Shown one piece after another: positions 1-11,400 of a stretch of 64,000 nucleotides of DNA. Made by a program: the position numbers and the translations under genes. The notes under the pieces were generated by a model, which was not told the origin of the DNA, did no database searches, and saw nothing but the letters and a program-made list of their open reading frames with translations. How positions within the stretch are numbered: position 1 is the stretch's first letter; every line of letters begins with the position of its first letter. Location of the stretch: positions 22,551,817 to 22,615,816 of the forward strand of contig CM037879.1 in assembly GCA_021292165.1 (NCBI GenBank), written 5' to 3'. This DNA is from Shinisaurus crocodilurus (lineage: Eukaryota; Chordata; Lepidosauria; Squamata; Shinisauridae).

Positions 1-1250
1 CAGAAGGATTGTGGCCTTTATAACTTACCCACAACGTGACTCAACAAAAACAACACTCAAAGGTCAAGAAATGGCAGTGCGGCAGGAGCCCACACACACT
101 GCAGTAAGAGCGGTTCCAAACCAAGTGACAAAGCAGACTGAACCTCACGCTCATTCTGTCAGACAGAAGTCCTTATTTGCTTACAATTCCAGATCACAAC
201 TTCCTCTTTAGCCCTCTTCAGGTGCTTGCCAAAGAGGCCTTTACTGTAACTGTGGTGGGAGCCCGGAACGCGTGCTCTGCCCCCTCCCCTCCAGACCTCC
301 CTGTGTTGACAGGAAATGTCTGCACAGTGCAGTGTAAGTGCATCCAAGGAGCCCCACACTAATGCAAACCCCAGTAAGCCAGGGATCCTGATTGCACGGA
401 GCAGCGTGGGTGCATTCAGCCAAATGCACTTACACTGTCCTTGCAGAACCTCCAGTGGTGCAGCCAAGGCTGGACCTGGGAGCCAAAGTCCAGGGTCCCG
501 CAGCCCAGGGAAGCTCCCGGGTGACCACTCAGAGAGCAGCAGGTAGTGAGAGCACCAGAAACAAACTCCATTGTGTTCCTGTAGTCATGATGGCGCTAGA
601 TTTAAGTGAGTTTAAAATGCAAAACTGCACATACACAGATTATTATTTTTTTCAGTATATGGTTGGCAGTTTTGTTGTTGCTCTATCAAAGCAGGAATGT
701 AGAGGCAGTTTTAAAGCAGAGAATGGTGGTCGAAGCATGGGGTGAGTGGGAGAAGAGAAACATGAGTTGTGCGCTTCACAACTGAAGTAAGGCACGTGGC
801 CCTCTAAAGGGGGCTTCCATAAAACCGGTAAGTGCAGGATCTAAAATGACCCAAATGCACCACTGAGAACTTCCATATCAACGCGGGGAAGTCGGGAATG
901 GAGGCGGCGGGGCAGCAGTACACACATTCCTGGCTCCCTCCAGTTATGGTAAAGCCCGCTTCAGCGAACACCTGAAGAGGGCTTTTATCTACCCATCCAT
1001 TGAGTCCGAGCTGAATCACGTGGTGGGTGCTCACCTCTAAATTGTCGCATAGGACTGGCCGGTGTATCAATTATAGATCTTAGTTTGTTCATCTCCACCC
1101 CAACTTTATATGGAACTAAAGTCAAATGTATATTTTTCATGCTAATAATCCTTCAGACGTTTGTCTATTATCTTCTGTGGCCTTTATAGCCTACTGTCAA
1201 TGTGACACAACAAAAACATCACCCAAAGGTCAAGAAATGGCAGAGAAGCA
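1..1250. repeat. Intron 15 start region with paired direct and inverted repeats
   Basis: No exon is visible. A roughly 65-nt stretch ending CAAAGGTCAAGAAATGGCAG occurs at about 16-83 and again, same strand, at about 1180-1242. Between them, about 205-330 (AGCCCTCTTCAGGTG...) is matched in inverted orientation by about 860-990. A smaller inverted pair around AGTGTAAGTGCAT lies at about 325-440. The layout suggests an old palindromic DNA element or a rearranged repeat. I cannot assign a family. Confidence 0.4.
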
Positions 1251-1430
1251 TGCCTTTGTTTTCTCAGTTGCAGAAATGAGATTTGCAATGAAATGATGAC
1301 ACAAACTAGACCCGAGTCCTGCTGCATGTATACATTTTGCCACAGTGGGTAGCATTGCTGGATGCGGACTCCAAGTTTCTTAGGAGAATGAAGCAAGATT
1401 TTGTTCTCTCTCTGCTCTCAGGAAGATATT

Positions 1431-1640
1431 CAGGGAAGAGTGGTGACTCCTGTGTCAGTGGGGCTCCTTATCCATTGCATCTTTTTGTTTGAGCTTTATA
1501 GGAGTTATCCATGGTGCTCCATAGTGGTGAACCTATTTTGGGGGTGGAGTTCAGCGCCATGGATAGCTCCTATAAAACTCAAACAAAAAGATGCAATGGG
1601 TAAGGAGCCCCACTGACACAGGAGTCACCAGCCTCCCCTG
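1431..1640. mobile_element. hAT-type foldback MITE
   Basis: The first and last ~90 nt are inverted copies of each other, running from CAGGGAAGAG to CCTCCCCTG. The flanks AAGATATT and AAGATATC form a 7/8 target duplication of the length expected for hAT elements. The same family occurs at 30602-30818 (ends CAGTGGAGGCTGGTG). Confidence 0.75.
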
Positions 1641-1647
1641 AAGATAT

Positions 1648-1824
1648 CATAGAACCACAGTGGGAAATGACTCCAAAGGTCACCTAGTCTAAGCCCCTGC
1701 CAATGCAGGAAATACACTGCTACAGCATCCCCGATAGGTGCCCATCCAGCCTCTGTTTAAAAAACTCTAATGAAGGAGAGCACCACCTTCTGAGGCAGTG
1801 TGCTCCACTGTCAAACAATTTGCA
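1648..1824 (-). mobile_element. CR1-like LINE 3' fragment
   Basis: On the minus strand the fragment encodes residues ending RLDGHLSGML, the usual C-terminal end of CR1 ORF2. It includes the CR1-like text around 1740-1790. It is interrupted near 1825 by a SINE or L2-type tail, and LINE-like sequence continues from about 1966 to 2210. Confidence 0.6.
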
Positions 1825-1887
1825 CCATTGGGACATTGAGTCGCCTTGGGTCCCAGTGTTGGGAGAAAGGCGGGATACAAATAAAGT
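1825..1887 (+). mobile_element. L2-type retroelement tail
   Basis: The sequence CGCCTTGGGTCCC followed by GAAAGGCGGGATACAAATAAA is the common 3' end of L2-mobilised elements in squamates. It leads straight into a trinucleotide microsatellite, as expected for a retroposed 3' end. Confidence 0.5.
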
Positions 1888-1888
1888 A

Positions 1889-1965
<77 letters not shown>
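1888..1965. repeat. Compound microsatellite (AAT)n(AGT)n
   Basis: About 13 AAT units are followed directly by about 13 AGT units. The tract is the tail of the retroelement fragment before it. Confidence 0.95.
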
Positions 1966-2215
1966 GTCCCAATGTTTAGTCAAAATCCCATTTCTTGTAG
2001 GTTGAACCCACTGGTTTGGGCTCTACCCTCTCTGGGGCAACAGAAAACACATTTGCTCCATCAACTATGTGACAAATATTTGAAGATGGCTGTCCTATAG
2101 CCTCTTAATCATTCCTTCTCCAGGCTAAACATCCTTCGAGCTTCCCACATAGGACTTGGTCTCCAAGCCCGTCATCATCTTTGTCACCGTCCTCTGGACA
2201 TGTTCCAGTTGAAAT
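1966..2215 (-). mobile_element. CR1/L3-like LINE fragment, upstream part
   Basis: The text resembles the copy at 55700-56250 (for example TCTACCCTCTCTGGGGCA here and TCTACCCTCTGGGGCA there). It is probably the same insertion as 1648-1824, split by the tail at 1825-1965. Confidence 0.45.
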
Positions 2216-2323
2216 AACATAGCATTTCATAATATCAGTACAAGCCTGTATTATCTCTTTTCTATCCAGCTTCCCATTCTTCTATTCTACCACAGGGCAA
2301 TTTTCTACTGAGTTCCTGATTAC

Positions 2324-2442
2324 CTGTGGGCCCATTCCAAGCCTTGAGCGAAGGAGGAAGCTGTGCAAATCTCCATATTTCATGAACGGGAGAATCACCA
2401 TGGGCTTTGGAATCTGCTGAGAACTTGGTTCTATACACACAC
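2324..2442 (-). CDS. MERTK: MERTK exon 15 (kinase hinge)
   Basis: The exon is 119 nt with acceptor CCAG|GT and donor CAG|GTAATC; it ends on a complete codon. It completes the Gly split from exon 14 and encodes residues 641-679 of the partial protein. [12 protein letters not shown] is the beta5-hinge segment. L657 is the gatekeeper position and P658-F659-M660 form the hinge that holds the ATP adenine. It is followed by alpha-D residues. The next expected exon (catalytic loop HRDLAARN) is not present between 1 and 2323. Confidence 0.96.
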
Positions 2443-5400
2443 CTGGAAAGGATGAAAAGAAATCAGTACAGCACTTTCATTCAATATAGTGTGCTTGAAA
2501 TCATGAATGAGGAATTAGTCCAGCAGGACCTCACCATGATAGAAGTGTCCAAAATTATGCATGGTGTGGAGAAAGTGGATAGGGAGACATTTTTCTCCCT
2601 CTCCCATAATACTAGAACCCAAAGGGGTCATCCCATGAAGCTGATTGGTGGGTGATTCAGGACAGATAAAAGGAAGTACTGCTTCACACAGCGTATAGTT
2701 AAACTATGGAATTCACTTCCACAAGATGGAGTGATGGCCACCAAGTTGGATGGCTCTAAAAGGGGACTGTACAAATTCATGGAGGATATGGGGATTAATG
2801 GCTACTAATCCTGATGGCTATATGCTACCTCCAGTATCAGAGGCAGTATGCCTATGTACACCAGTTGCTGGAGAACATGAGCAGGAGGGAGCTGTTGCAC
2901 TCATGCCCTGCTTGCGGGATCCTGTGAGCAGCTGGTTGGTCCCTGTGTGAACAGAATGCTCGACTAGATGGACCCTTGGTCTGATCCAGCATGGCTATTA
3001 TGTCCATAAAAACCACAGAGCAAGGTATTATGCACAAGCAGACACACTCTCATGATGAAAAAAGGAAGAAATGTCGTAGGAAAGCATGAGTCCTACCACA
3101 ACAGACTGAAGGTTCAACTACTCCATCGTCCTGATTCACACAGAGGCCAACCAGATGCTTCCAAGAAGGGAATAGCCCTCCCCTCATGTTTGCCTGCCCA
3201 GCAAGTGGCATTCAGTGCATCTGACTATGGTCACTCTATTTAGCTATTGCAGCAGTTTATAGAACAGGGGTGTTGAACCTTTTTCAGCTCAAGGGCTGGA
3301 TTCAATTTCGAAAAACTCTCGAGGGCAACACTGCAGTGGTGGGCAGGGCCAAAGGCAAAAGGGGAGGGGCCAAAATACCAGCATCTTCTAGCTTAAAGCT
3401 CTTACTGCCAGCAACTAAGCCTTTGGAGAGGAATTCCAACCTTTTAGAATGGGGGAAACCGCATAAAAATTGAGAAACCAACAAACGATGATCAGTGGCT
3501 GGGGAAAAGGGGCAGAGCCATCAAGGAGACCCTGGTGGGCTGGATGGAGACCGGCCGGAGGCTTGGATCTGGGCCCTGGGCCTGAGGTTCTGCACCCGTT
3601 ATAGACCTAGCATTCATGAACTTGTCTAATCCTCTTGGCCGTCACTACATCTTGCGATGGCAAATTCTGTAAATCAGCCTTCCCCAACCTAGTATGTATT
3701 GGACTACAATGCCTATCATAGCCATGCTGGCTGGGGATGATGTTAGTTGCAGTCCAACACATCTGGAGGGCACCAGGTTGGGGAAGGCTGTATTTAATCT
3801 TATACCCGACAACTGCTACTTGTTGGTTGACCCACCAAGAAGTTTGATGACATTTGGGTGATCAAAATCTTTCATGCATGCGGCTTCCCTAAGGAACTCT
3901 TCAATTTCTCGTTGGGAAAAGCTGTCCACTGCAAACATAGCAAAAAAAGTCTTGTTAAGAAAGTTAATATTCCATTAAAAAATTTTTTTTAATGCAACAC
4001 ATCCATTTGATTTCCGTTCCGTTATCTGTACAAAAGAAGCATTAACATGTTCTGAATAGTTATGAAAAGAACAGACTATTCCTGGAGGCTAGATCAGGTC
4101 AGTTTGGGGGAAATTAAGAGCAGCGTATTCCACCCACCCCCTTTCAGTTTATACAAGGTTCAGCAAGCAAACATGCGGCCTATCAAAACCAGAGTTGTTC
4201 CCACCACAACATTTTTAGAAGTAGGGAACTAAATCTTTTGGATGAATATTTCAAAGCCGGGTTTCTGGGTTCAGTTGGAATTATGAACTGAGGCAGCCTC
4301 CCCCAACCTGGCGCAGTCCAGATGCCCACATGTAGGCTAGGGATGATTGGAGTTGTAGTCCAACACATCTGGAGAGTACCAGGTTGGGACAGGCTGAGCT
4401 AAGGCCACCCTTTCACTCCATGGCTAAAATTCCGATTTGGATCCAGATCTCTGAAGTCCAAAGCTCTATCCCTGAAACTGCAGGGCTACAGGATTGGATG
4501 CGTACGGGCAGCCTTCCCCAACCTGGTGCCTTCCAGATATTTTGGACCTCAGCACCCATCAGCCCCAGCCAAATGGTCAGGAATGCTGGGAGCTGTAGCC
4601 CAATACATCTGCAGGGAACCCGGTTTGGGAAGGCCACATGAGAGAATGTGAGATACTTTCATGATGGAATTATTTCATTATCTAATTCTGTTTTCCATAT
4701 ACGACCTCCTGAAAACAACTGCTGAAGTTCTAATACGAGACTGTTTGGATAGTGTCATTATCTAGTGGAGTCACTCGGTGGCACTGGACTTAGTTATATC
4801 TGGGTGGAGTCAGGAGTTTCCAGCTGTTGTTCTGTTCTTGTTTAAGAGAGACAATGGGTGCGTCCAGATGGAGGGCCCCCAGTGCTAGCAGTCAGAAGGC
4901 ATTGTGTAGCTGTTCCATGCTTTTCTCCTTAACAGATCTTCGGCGATAAGGCAAATGGTGGAAGCAGCAGTGGGAAAACACGGAGGTGGGAGTGTCATGA
5001 GTAGAAGTTGCCATCTGGCCCACCCATAACACTCTGTGAATGAAGCAAGGCGACGGCACCATAAAAACCTCCTCTGGAATCACCCAGTAACATTCTTGTC
5101 TAACTTCCTGGCTGGTGCATCCTCCAAGACGGATACAAATTTATGCTATGATTTCTAATCCCCAAACTAGAGTTGGTCTACTTAAAAGGAAAGTAGAAAC
5201 TTAGTTCTCGTCCCTTGTGTCTAGAACAGGGGTGGCCAACATGGGGCCCACGGGCTGTATGTGCCCCCCAGCCTTTTTTTTTGTTTTTGCAGCCCACCAC
5301 TGCTGCATTTGCCCCCAAAATGTGGTGCCGTGGCAGAAGCAGCCAGGAAAAATAGCCCATCTTTAAAAGCCAAAAGTGCAATTTGCTGCTGAAATTTGGT

Positions 5401-8400
5401 GGTGTGGTGGTAGCAAAAATGGGACTCTTTTAAAGCAAAATAGTCCCTTTTTCCTGCCGTCCAATTTTCGGCAGCAAACCACACATTCGATTTCAAAAGC
5501 AGAGTGTTTCCCCTTGCTGGCCGCATGGCCATGGTGGAAGGCAGGGGTGTGGCCCCCAGTAGGCGATGTGGCCCCCGACTGCTGGAAGTTGCCCATCCTT
5601 GGCCTAGAAGTACATAATTTCAGTGGTGAGCCCACTGCAAAGCATACGCCCCCCAGGTGCGACACATCTTCTTCCCCAGATCGAGCTTAGGGGGAATCTG
5701 TTTTTCCAGTTTGAGCAGCAAATGGTTTCGCACAGTGCCGATGGGCTGGCTCTTGTATCAGTCACAAAGCTAACTCCTCCCAGAGTGGCCGAGTGTCCTA
5801 CTTTACAGAGAACAGCCCTCTACTTGAAGGGCTATCAGAGAACAGTCCTCTATCGGAAGGGCTGTCCAGTCCAAATACAGGCCTGTGGCTCACGCTGGCT
5901 CAGCTTGTCTGAGCGTGGAAAGCTAAGCAGGGTCAGGCCTGGTTATTACTTGGATGGGAGACCCCTCCTCTAGTTTCCTGCATTGAGCAGGGGGTTGGAC
6001 TCGATGGCCTTGTAGGCTCCTTCCAACTCTATGATCTATGAAATCTATGTTTAAAGATAAAAGAGCCATAAGAAAGGAGATTGGGGGCCTTGAAGTTGTT
6101 CATTAGCTATTAGCACCCGGACAGCAGTTTGAGCAGGTGGGCACACAGGTCACCTGTTCACAGTCTATCCCACTACAGTGAGAGATACTGTATTTCTATT
6201 TAAATTTTCAGTAATTATTTCCAAAGTTGCATCTATACCTAAAAATTGCCGTATGCAAAGGTTAGGCAAATTGGTATCCTCTTTTTTGCTGCCACCCTAT
6301 CTTCTTCCTTCTCGGAGCAGGGCCGTGCACAACACTGATTGGCTGCACCCCGTGTCAGTCACAAACCCACCCACCCTTGCCCAAGCAGTTTTCAAAGTGT
6401 TAAACACACACACACACACACACACTGTAACAAAAAGGACTCCTCAATCACTTCTGATTCTAGGTACTTCTATACATTGTATACCTATTTGTTCGGAACT
6501 AAACTGAACTTATATTCTTCCCGTTTACTATCACCCCCGCCCTCCTCTCTCTTTTATGCAGCCTTATCCACCAGCTGTGTTGGATTACAAGTCCCACCAC
6601 CCCCAGCCAGCAAGGCTGCTCTGTGTCAAATTTTAGATTTGCAAGCACCTCAGGAAAGAGATCTGTCTTTTTATGCACATTGCTGATGATATCTGCAGAA
6701 AAATGGACCGTCTTTCTCCCCATGTACCTGCTGGATTTCTAATCCCAAAGGGTCTTCTATCATTCTTTAGAAAGAAGTTCCACAGCGTTGTCTAGCTACC
6801 TACCTACGTAACTCGAATGCCTCTGAACGTTTCTCCAAACGAACAACTCTAGACCTGTCAAGATCTGCTGATAACTTACACTTCATCGTTTTCACAGCTA
6901 CTTTCTGAGTAGTTCCATCAGGATGGCTGAGATTCCCTTCCATGACTGATCCAAACTCCCCTGAAGGAAGGAAGAAATAAATCTACATTTGTCTCTATCC
7001 CCAACATTACAACCACAAAATTCAGTTAGCGGCTTCACGTTGAAAAGAGATTGTGGTATCGTGCCTGTTGGAAGATTCTTCAGGAACTTTGAAATCACTA
7101 TTCTTTAAGGCAGCTTTCCCAGAGGACTACAACTCCCAGCATTCCTGACCTTTGGCCCTGTTGGCTGTAGCTGATGGGAGTTGAAGTCCAAAATGTCTGG
7201 AGGGCACCAGGTGGGTGAAGACTGCTCTTTGTGGTTCTTAAACTAATTCTTTTACCACACTCTGAAATTCTCCGGGTTTGGGGTGGGCAATATTGTGGCT
7301 TCCCGGGGAGGACATCTGATCTGGAAGAGGCCAAGGGAAGCTGGCTTGCACCTTGCAGCATCTTGCTCAGTGGAGGGTGAGTGGGAGCTGACTTGCAAAT
7401 GTGGGGAGCAGAAAGGCTCATTTGACACATGTGATACTTGCAGAGATGTGCGAAACGTACCCTCTCCCAAGACCTTCCCCAGGGCCAGATTGTTCCTGAC
7501 AATCACAACATCCTGGAGTTTCTCCTGCAACTCTTCACTCACACCAAGGCTGCCCACTGTAAGAGAAAGGTTTGGGTGAGATAGGAAAAAGGACAGCGCG
7601 TGCATTTCACATCACATGCCCAAGACAACAAGAGGCCACCCACGTGGTAGAGAAGCTGATCAACATGTAGTATGCATAAATATCCACAAAAATGACATGA
7701 AGCCACTGAATTCTATGGGACTTGTATCCTGGACTGTGAGCAAGTTAAAGCTGAAGACAGGGGTGTTGAACTTCTTCCAGTCCGAGGGCCGAATTCCATT
7801 TTGGAGAAGCCCTCAGGGGCCGCATTCCAGTGTTGGGTGGGGCCAAAGGCAAAAGAGGCGGGGCCAAAATGCCAAAGATACCAGCATATTTTAGCTTACA
7901 GCTCTTACTGCCAATAGGTAAGCTTTAGGAGAGACATTTCAGCCTTTTCAAATGGGGGAAAACACGCAAAAGCCGGGAATCCACAAAATGGTCAGTGTTC
8001 TGGGGAAATGGGGTGTGGCACGGGGAAGGGGGAACCCCAGAGAGCCAGATGGGAACCCTGGAGGACCATATTTGGCCCCTGGGCCTGAGGTTCTGCCCCA
8101 CTGGAAAAGGGAAAGCACGGCCCCCGAATCACCTTGTTTCCATCCTGACCCTAATTCCTTCATTAGCTTTGCCCCTTATTCTTGCTTTTTTAGGAGGTGC
8201 AGAAAGTCACGAATGGGGCAGGGAGACAAGCTTCAGAACTTGCCCATATACAATTTTAGAAAACAGATTGTAACCAATGAGTTTGCACATGTTTTATTCA
8301 GTACTATTATGTGGCATCCAATACCCTTCTTCCTGGCAGGAGCTAGAGGGAGGGAGGGCAAGCCAGGAAATTAGGTAGATACTGGTTGTTTGTTAATCTC

Positions 8401-11400
8401 TATTTTATACACACATATTTCTTTTGATTCTCTTATTAGGATTATTGCTTTTATACACCAAATGCATAATCCTGAGGTCATTTCAGCAGCATTGTTTTCT
8501 GTCATTCCTTTAAAGAACACACACACGCCAGCTGTAGTGACAAATCTAAAAACTTACGGGTCAGTTCAACAGCTCTGCGGCCGTAGGACTTCTTTGCTCT
8601 GTAATTTACAGCCAGTTTTGACTCATCGCTGCTGAAAGCATCCCTAATGGGGCAGGAAAAAATGCAATATTTTAATACCATCGTAATATTATTCCCGTCA
8701 GTGTGAATTCTTTGGAAAGCATGGGGGGGGGGGGTTGCAGCTGCAAAAAAGAGAAGAAAAAGGCAAATGTTTTTCTCGCCAGGAAGTTGTCACGGACAGG
8801 TGTTTGGCTCACAATGAATAAAAACAATGAAAAAGGAAAGGAAGTTCCAGTACTCCCCATCATGTTTCATTTTTTCCTCTGACTGCATTACATGATACAC
8901 TTATTTCCATCAGTTTATCTCAACAGGCACTCAATAAACTAAACTTGACTATAAAAGATATGCCAAGTCACTGAACTATTTTGAGATGGGGGGGAAACTG
9001 TGCTAGTTATACATTTCCTGTTCCTATAACATGGTTCATTAACAACAATGTAAAACCTAAAAACTTTCACTTCCATACGTTGATTTACTTTTCCCTTCAT
9101 AACTTAACAGTTCCAACATCTCAAAAGAGAAACCAAGAGCTTCTGAGAGATAAGGGCCAAAGTTATGAATGTTAAAGCAATAAACATTCACTCTTTAAAA
9201 ATGTAAATAGCTGCCATGGTGGTGGGGAATAATTTTCAGGACTGGAACGCATGAGGGGGGTGGTATTATTTTCCTCCCCCATCACAGTCCCAACGATCCC
9301 CCCCTCTGTAAATATTAGCTTCAGGAGGAAAATTTCCATCTAAGCTGAGCTAACGTAGCATCCACAGCATCAGTGTACCCAATCAGCTCAAAGGTCCAGC
9401 TTCTCTACTTCCTCTAGTATTTTTTTAAAAAACCTATTCCAGCAAAGAGAACATAAAACACCCACATTTCACAAGATCTGAGCTCAGAATATCAAAAGTG
9501 AGCTTCAGCCTTCAAAAAGCTGTGCTTCGATGTGATGGAGCTTGGGATTTGAGCTACCGGGAGTATTATTATATTCTGGTGTATTAATCTGTAGGGTTTT
9601 TGCGAATCAGATGACAAAGTTAGCCAATAGACAGTTCCAACAAGAAGTTTTATTGAAAGGTAATGGAACATAGAGCCACTGAGAGCCAGTGTGGCATAGT
9701 GATGAGAGTGCTGGACTGGAACTCGGGAGATCCGGGTTCTAGTCCCCGCTCGGCCATGAAACTCACTGGGTGACTTTGGGCCAGTCACGGACTCTCAGCC
9801 TAACCTACCTCACAGGGTTGTTGTGAGGATAACGTGGAGAGGAGGAGGAGGATTATGTAAGCTGCCTTGGGTTCCTTTCATGGGAAAAAGGCAGGGGTAT
9901 AAATATAATAAATAAATAAAATAAATAAACATAGTGGCCAAGGGCCAAATCAGACATATGTGCATTATTGAAACACAAGCTTGCTCATTCCGTTCTAAGG
10001 CAGGAGGTGGGGAAGCGGGCTAACATTTTACACCAAAAGGAGCATTGCAGGGGAAGGGAGCAACACCCCTGCCTTGTGTCCCCACGCTCTGCCGCTTTCA
10101 ATCACTTCCCCGCAGCCTGGCTCTAATCCTGGAAGTGGGCAGGCAGGGAGAAACGGTCTTAAAGCAGCAGAGCAGACAGGGAAGGCGGGGAAGAGGGTGG
10201 GTGTCATTCCGATTTGCTGCACACTCCTTGAGTGTAAAGTAAACCCAGCCTGCCATTTTATACCTATTTAAGAAATACTTGCATGTCTGGTATGGCCCTA
10301 AGTGTCCTGCTTTCGGTGCTGCAGCATCAGAGCTCCAGGGAACTCGCCCAGAGTCAGTACCAAAGGCAAGGTCAAGAGGGAGTCCAAACACAGGGAGATC
10401 CAGAGAAGGGCAGCAAGGGAATTGGGGTAATACAAGGCAGGAATCTAACCTAGCGATACTAACCAAGCTTGGTGTGGTCCAAAACAAGAGGGCATCAAGC
10501 CTTGGTAAGGGTTACTGCACTAATTATGCAATTCGCCCTTCCCCTGCAGCTCCCTGCATACACACCCCTACACATACCGTAAATCTTCTCTGGAGGGTCA
10601 GGGGACCCTCCAGAGTCCAAAGCAGATTTTGGAGGGGGGGGAGGCTGCTGGGGGGAGGGGAAAGGAAAGTTCTGTTGCGCAAGTGAAAGTCCAACTTGAA
10701 GGGTTGTCACACAGAGGAGGGCCAGGATCTCTTCCCGATCATCTGAGTTTGCACTGCAGGACACGGAATAATGGGCTCAAGTTACAGGAACCCAGATTCC
10801 ACCTAAACATCAGGAAAAATTTCCTGACTGTCGGAGCAATACGACAATGGAATCAACTACCTAGGGAGGTGGTGGGCTCTCCCACTCTGGAGGCATTCAA
10901 GGTGCGGCTGGACAGCCATCTGTCGGGGATGCTTTGACCTGGATTCCTGCATTGGGCAGGGGGTTGGACTCGATGGCCTTGTAGGCCCCTTCCAACTCTA
11001 CCTTTCTATGATTCTATGATTCAATCACAAAATGTTAGATCCCTCCTACTGTATTTCTTAACTAGATAATTATGCTTCTAAAAGGAGTCATGTTTACAGT
11101 TTAAAAACTGCAATCTACAGTGAGATTTAAAATACTGCAATCTACAGCATTCTGGCAAAAGAAGAATTCCTGTTGCATAGAAGTCTGTTGCATAGAAGTG
11201 TGATGAAACAAGATTTTGCATGGAGGTTTCAGCAGAGCCGAATTCCCAGAAGTGTGCAATGAAAAAAAAAAATTTTTTTTTGTACACTCGGGACAGCTGG
11301 TTATTTCAAAGAGTTGCCCTGATCTGTTTGGAACTTCATTGTACAAGGTCACAAGGGAAGGCGTTTTGTGAACTCAGACTACAATGGGCCTTTGTTGACA

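Noticed and set aside
1720..1983. Poly-Leu minus-strand and poly-Asn/Ser plus-strand frames
   Set aside because: Pure translation of the (AAT)n(AGT)n microsatellite plus a CR1 tail.
1..2323. MERTK exon 16 (catalytic loop)
   Set aside because: No minus-strand sequence resembling HRDLAARN or the preceding helix was found; the exon should lie outside the window.
5909..5964. A genuine 5S rRNA gene
   Set aside because: Only the 3' half matches 5S, the 5' part diverges, there is no terminator T run, and a CR1 tail follows; it is a SINE.
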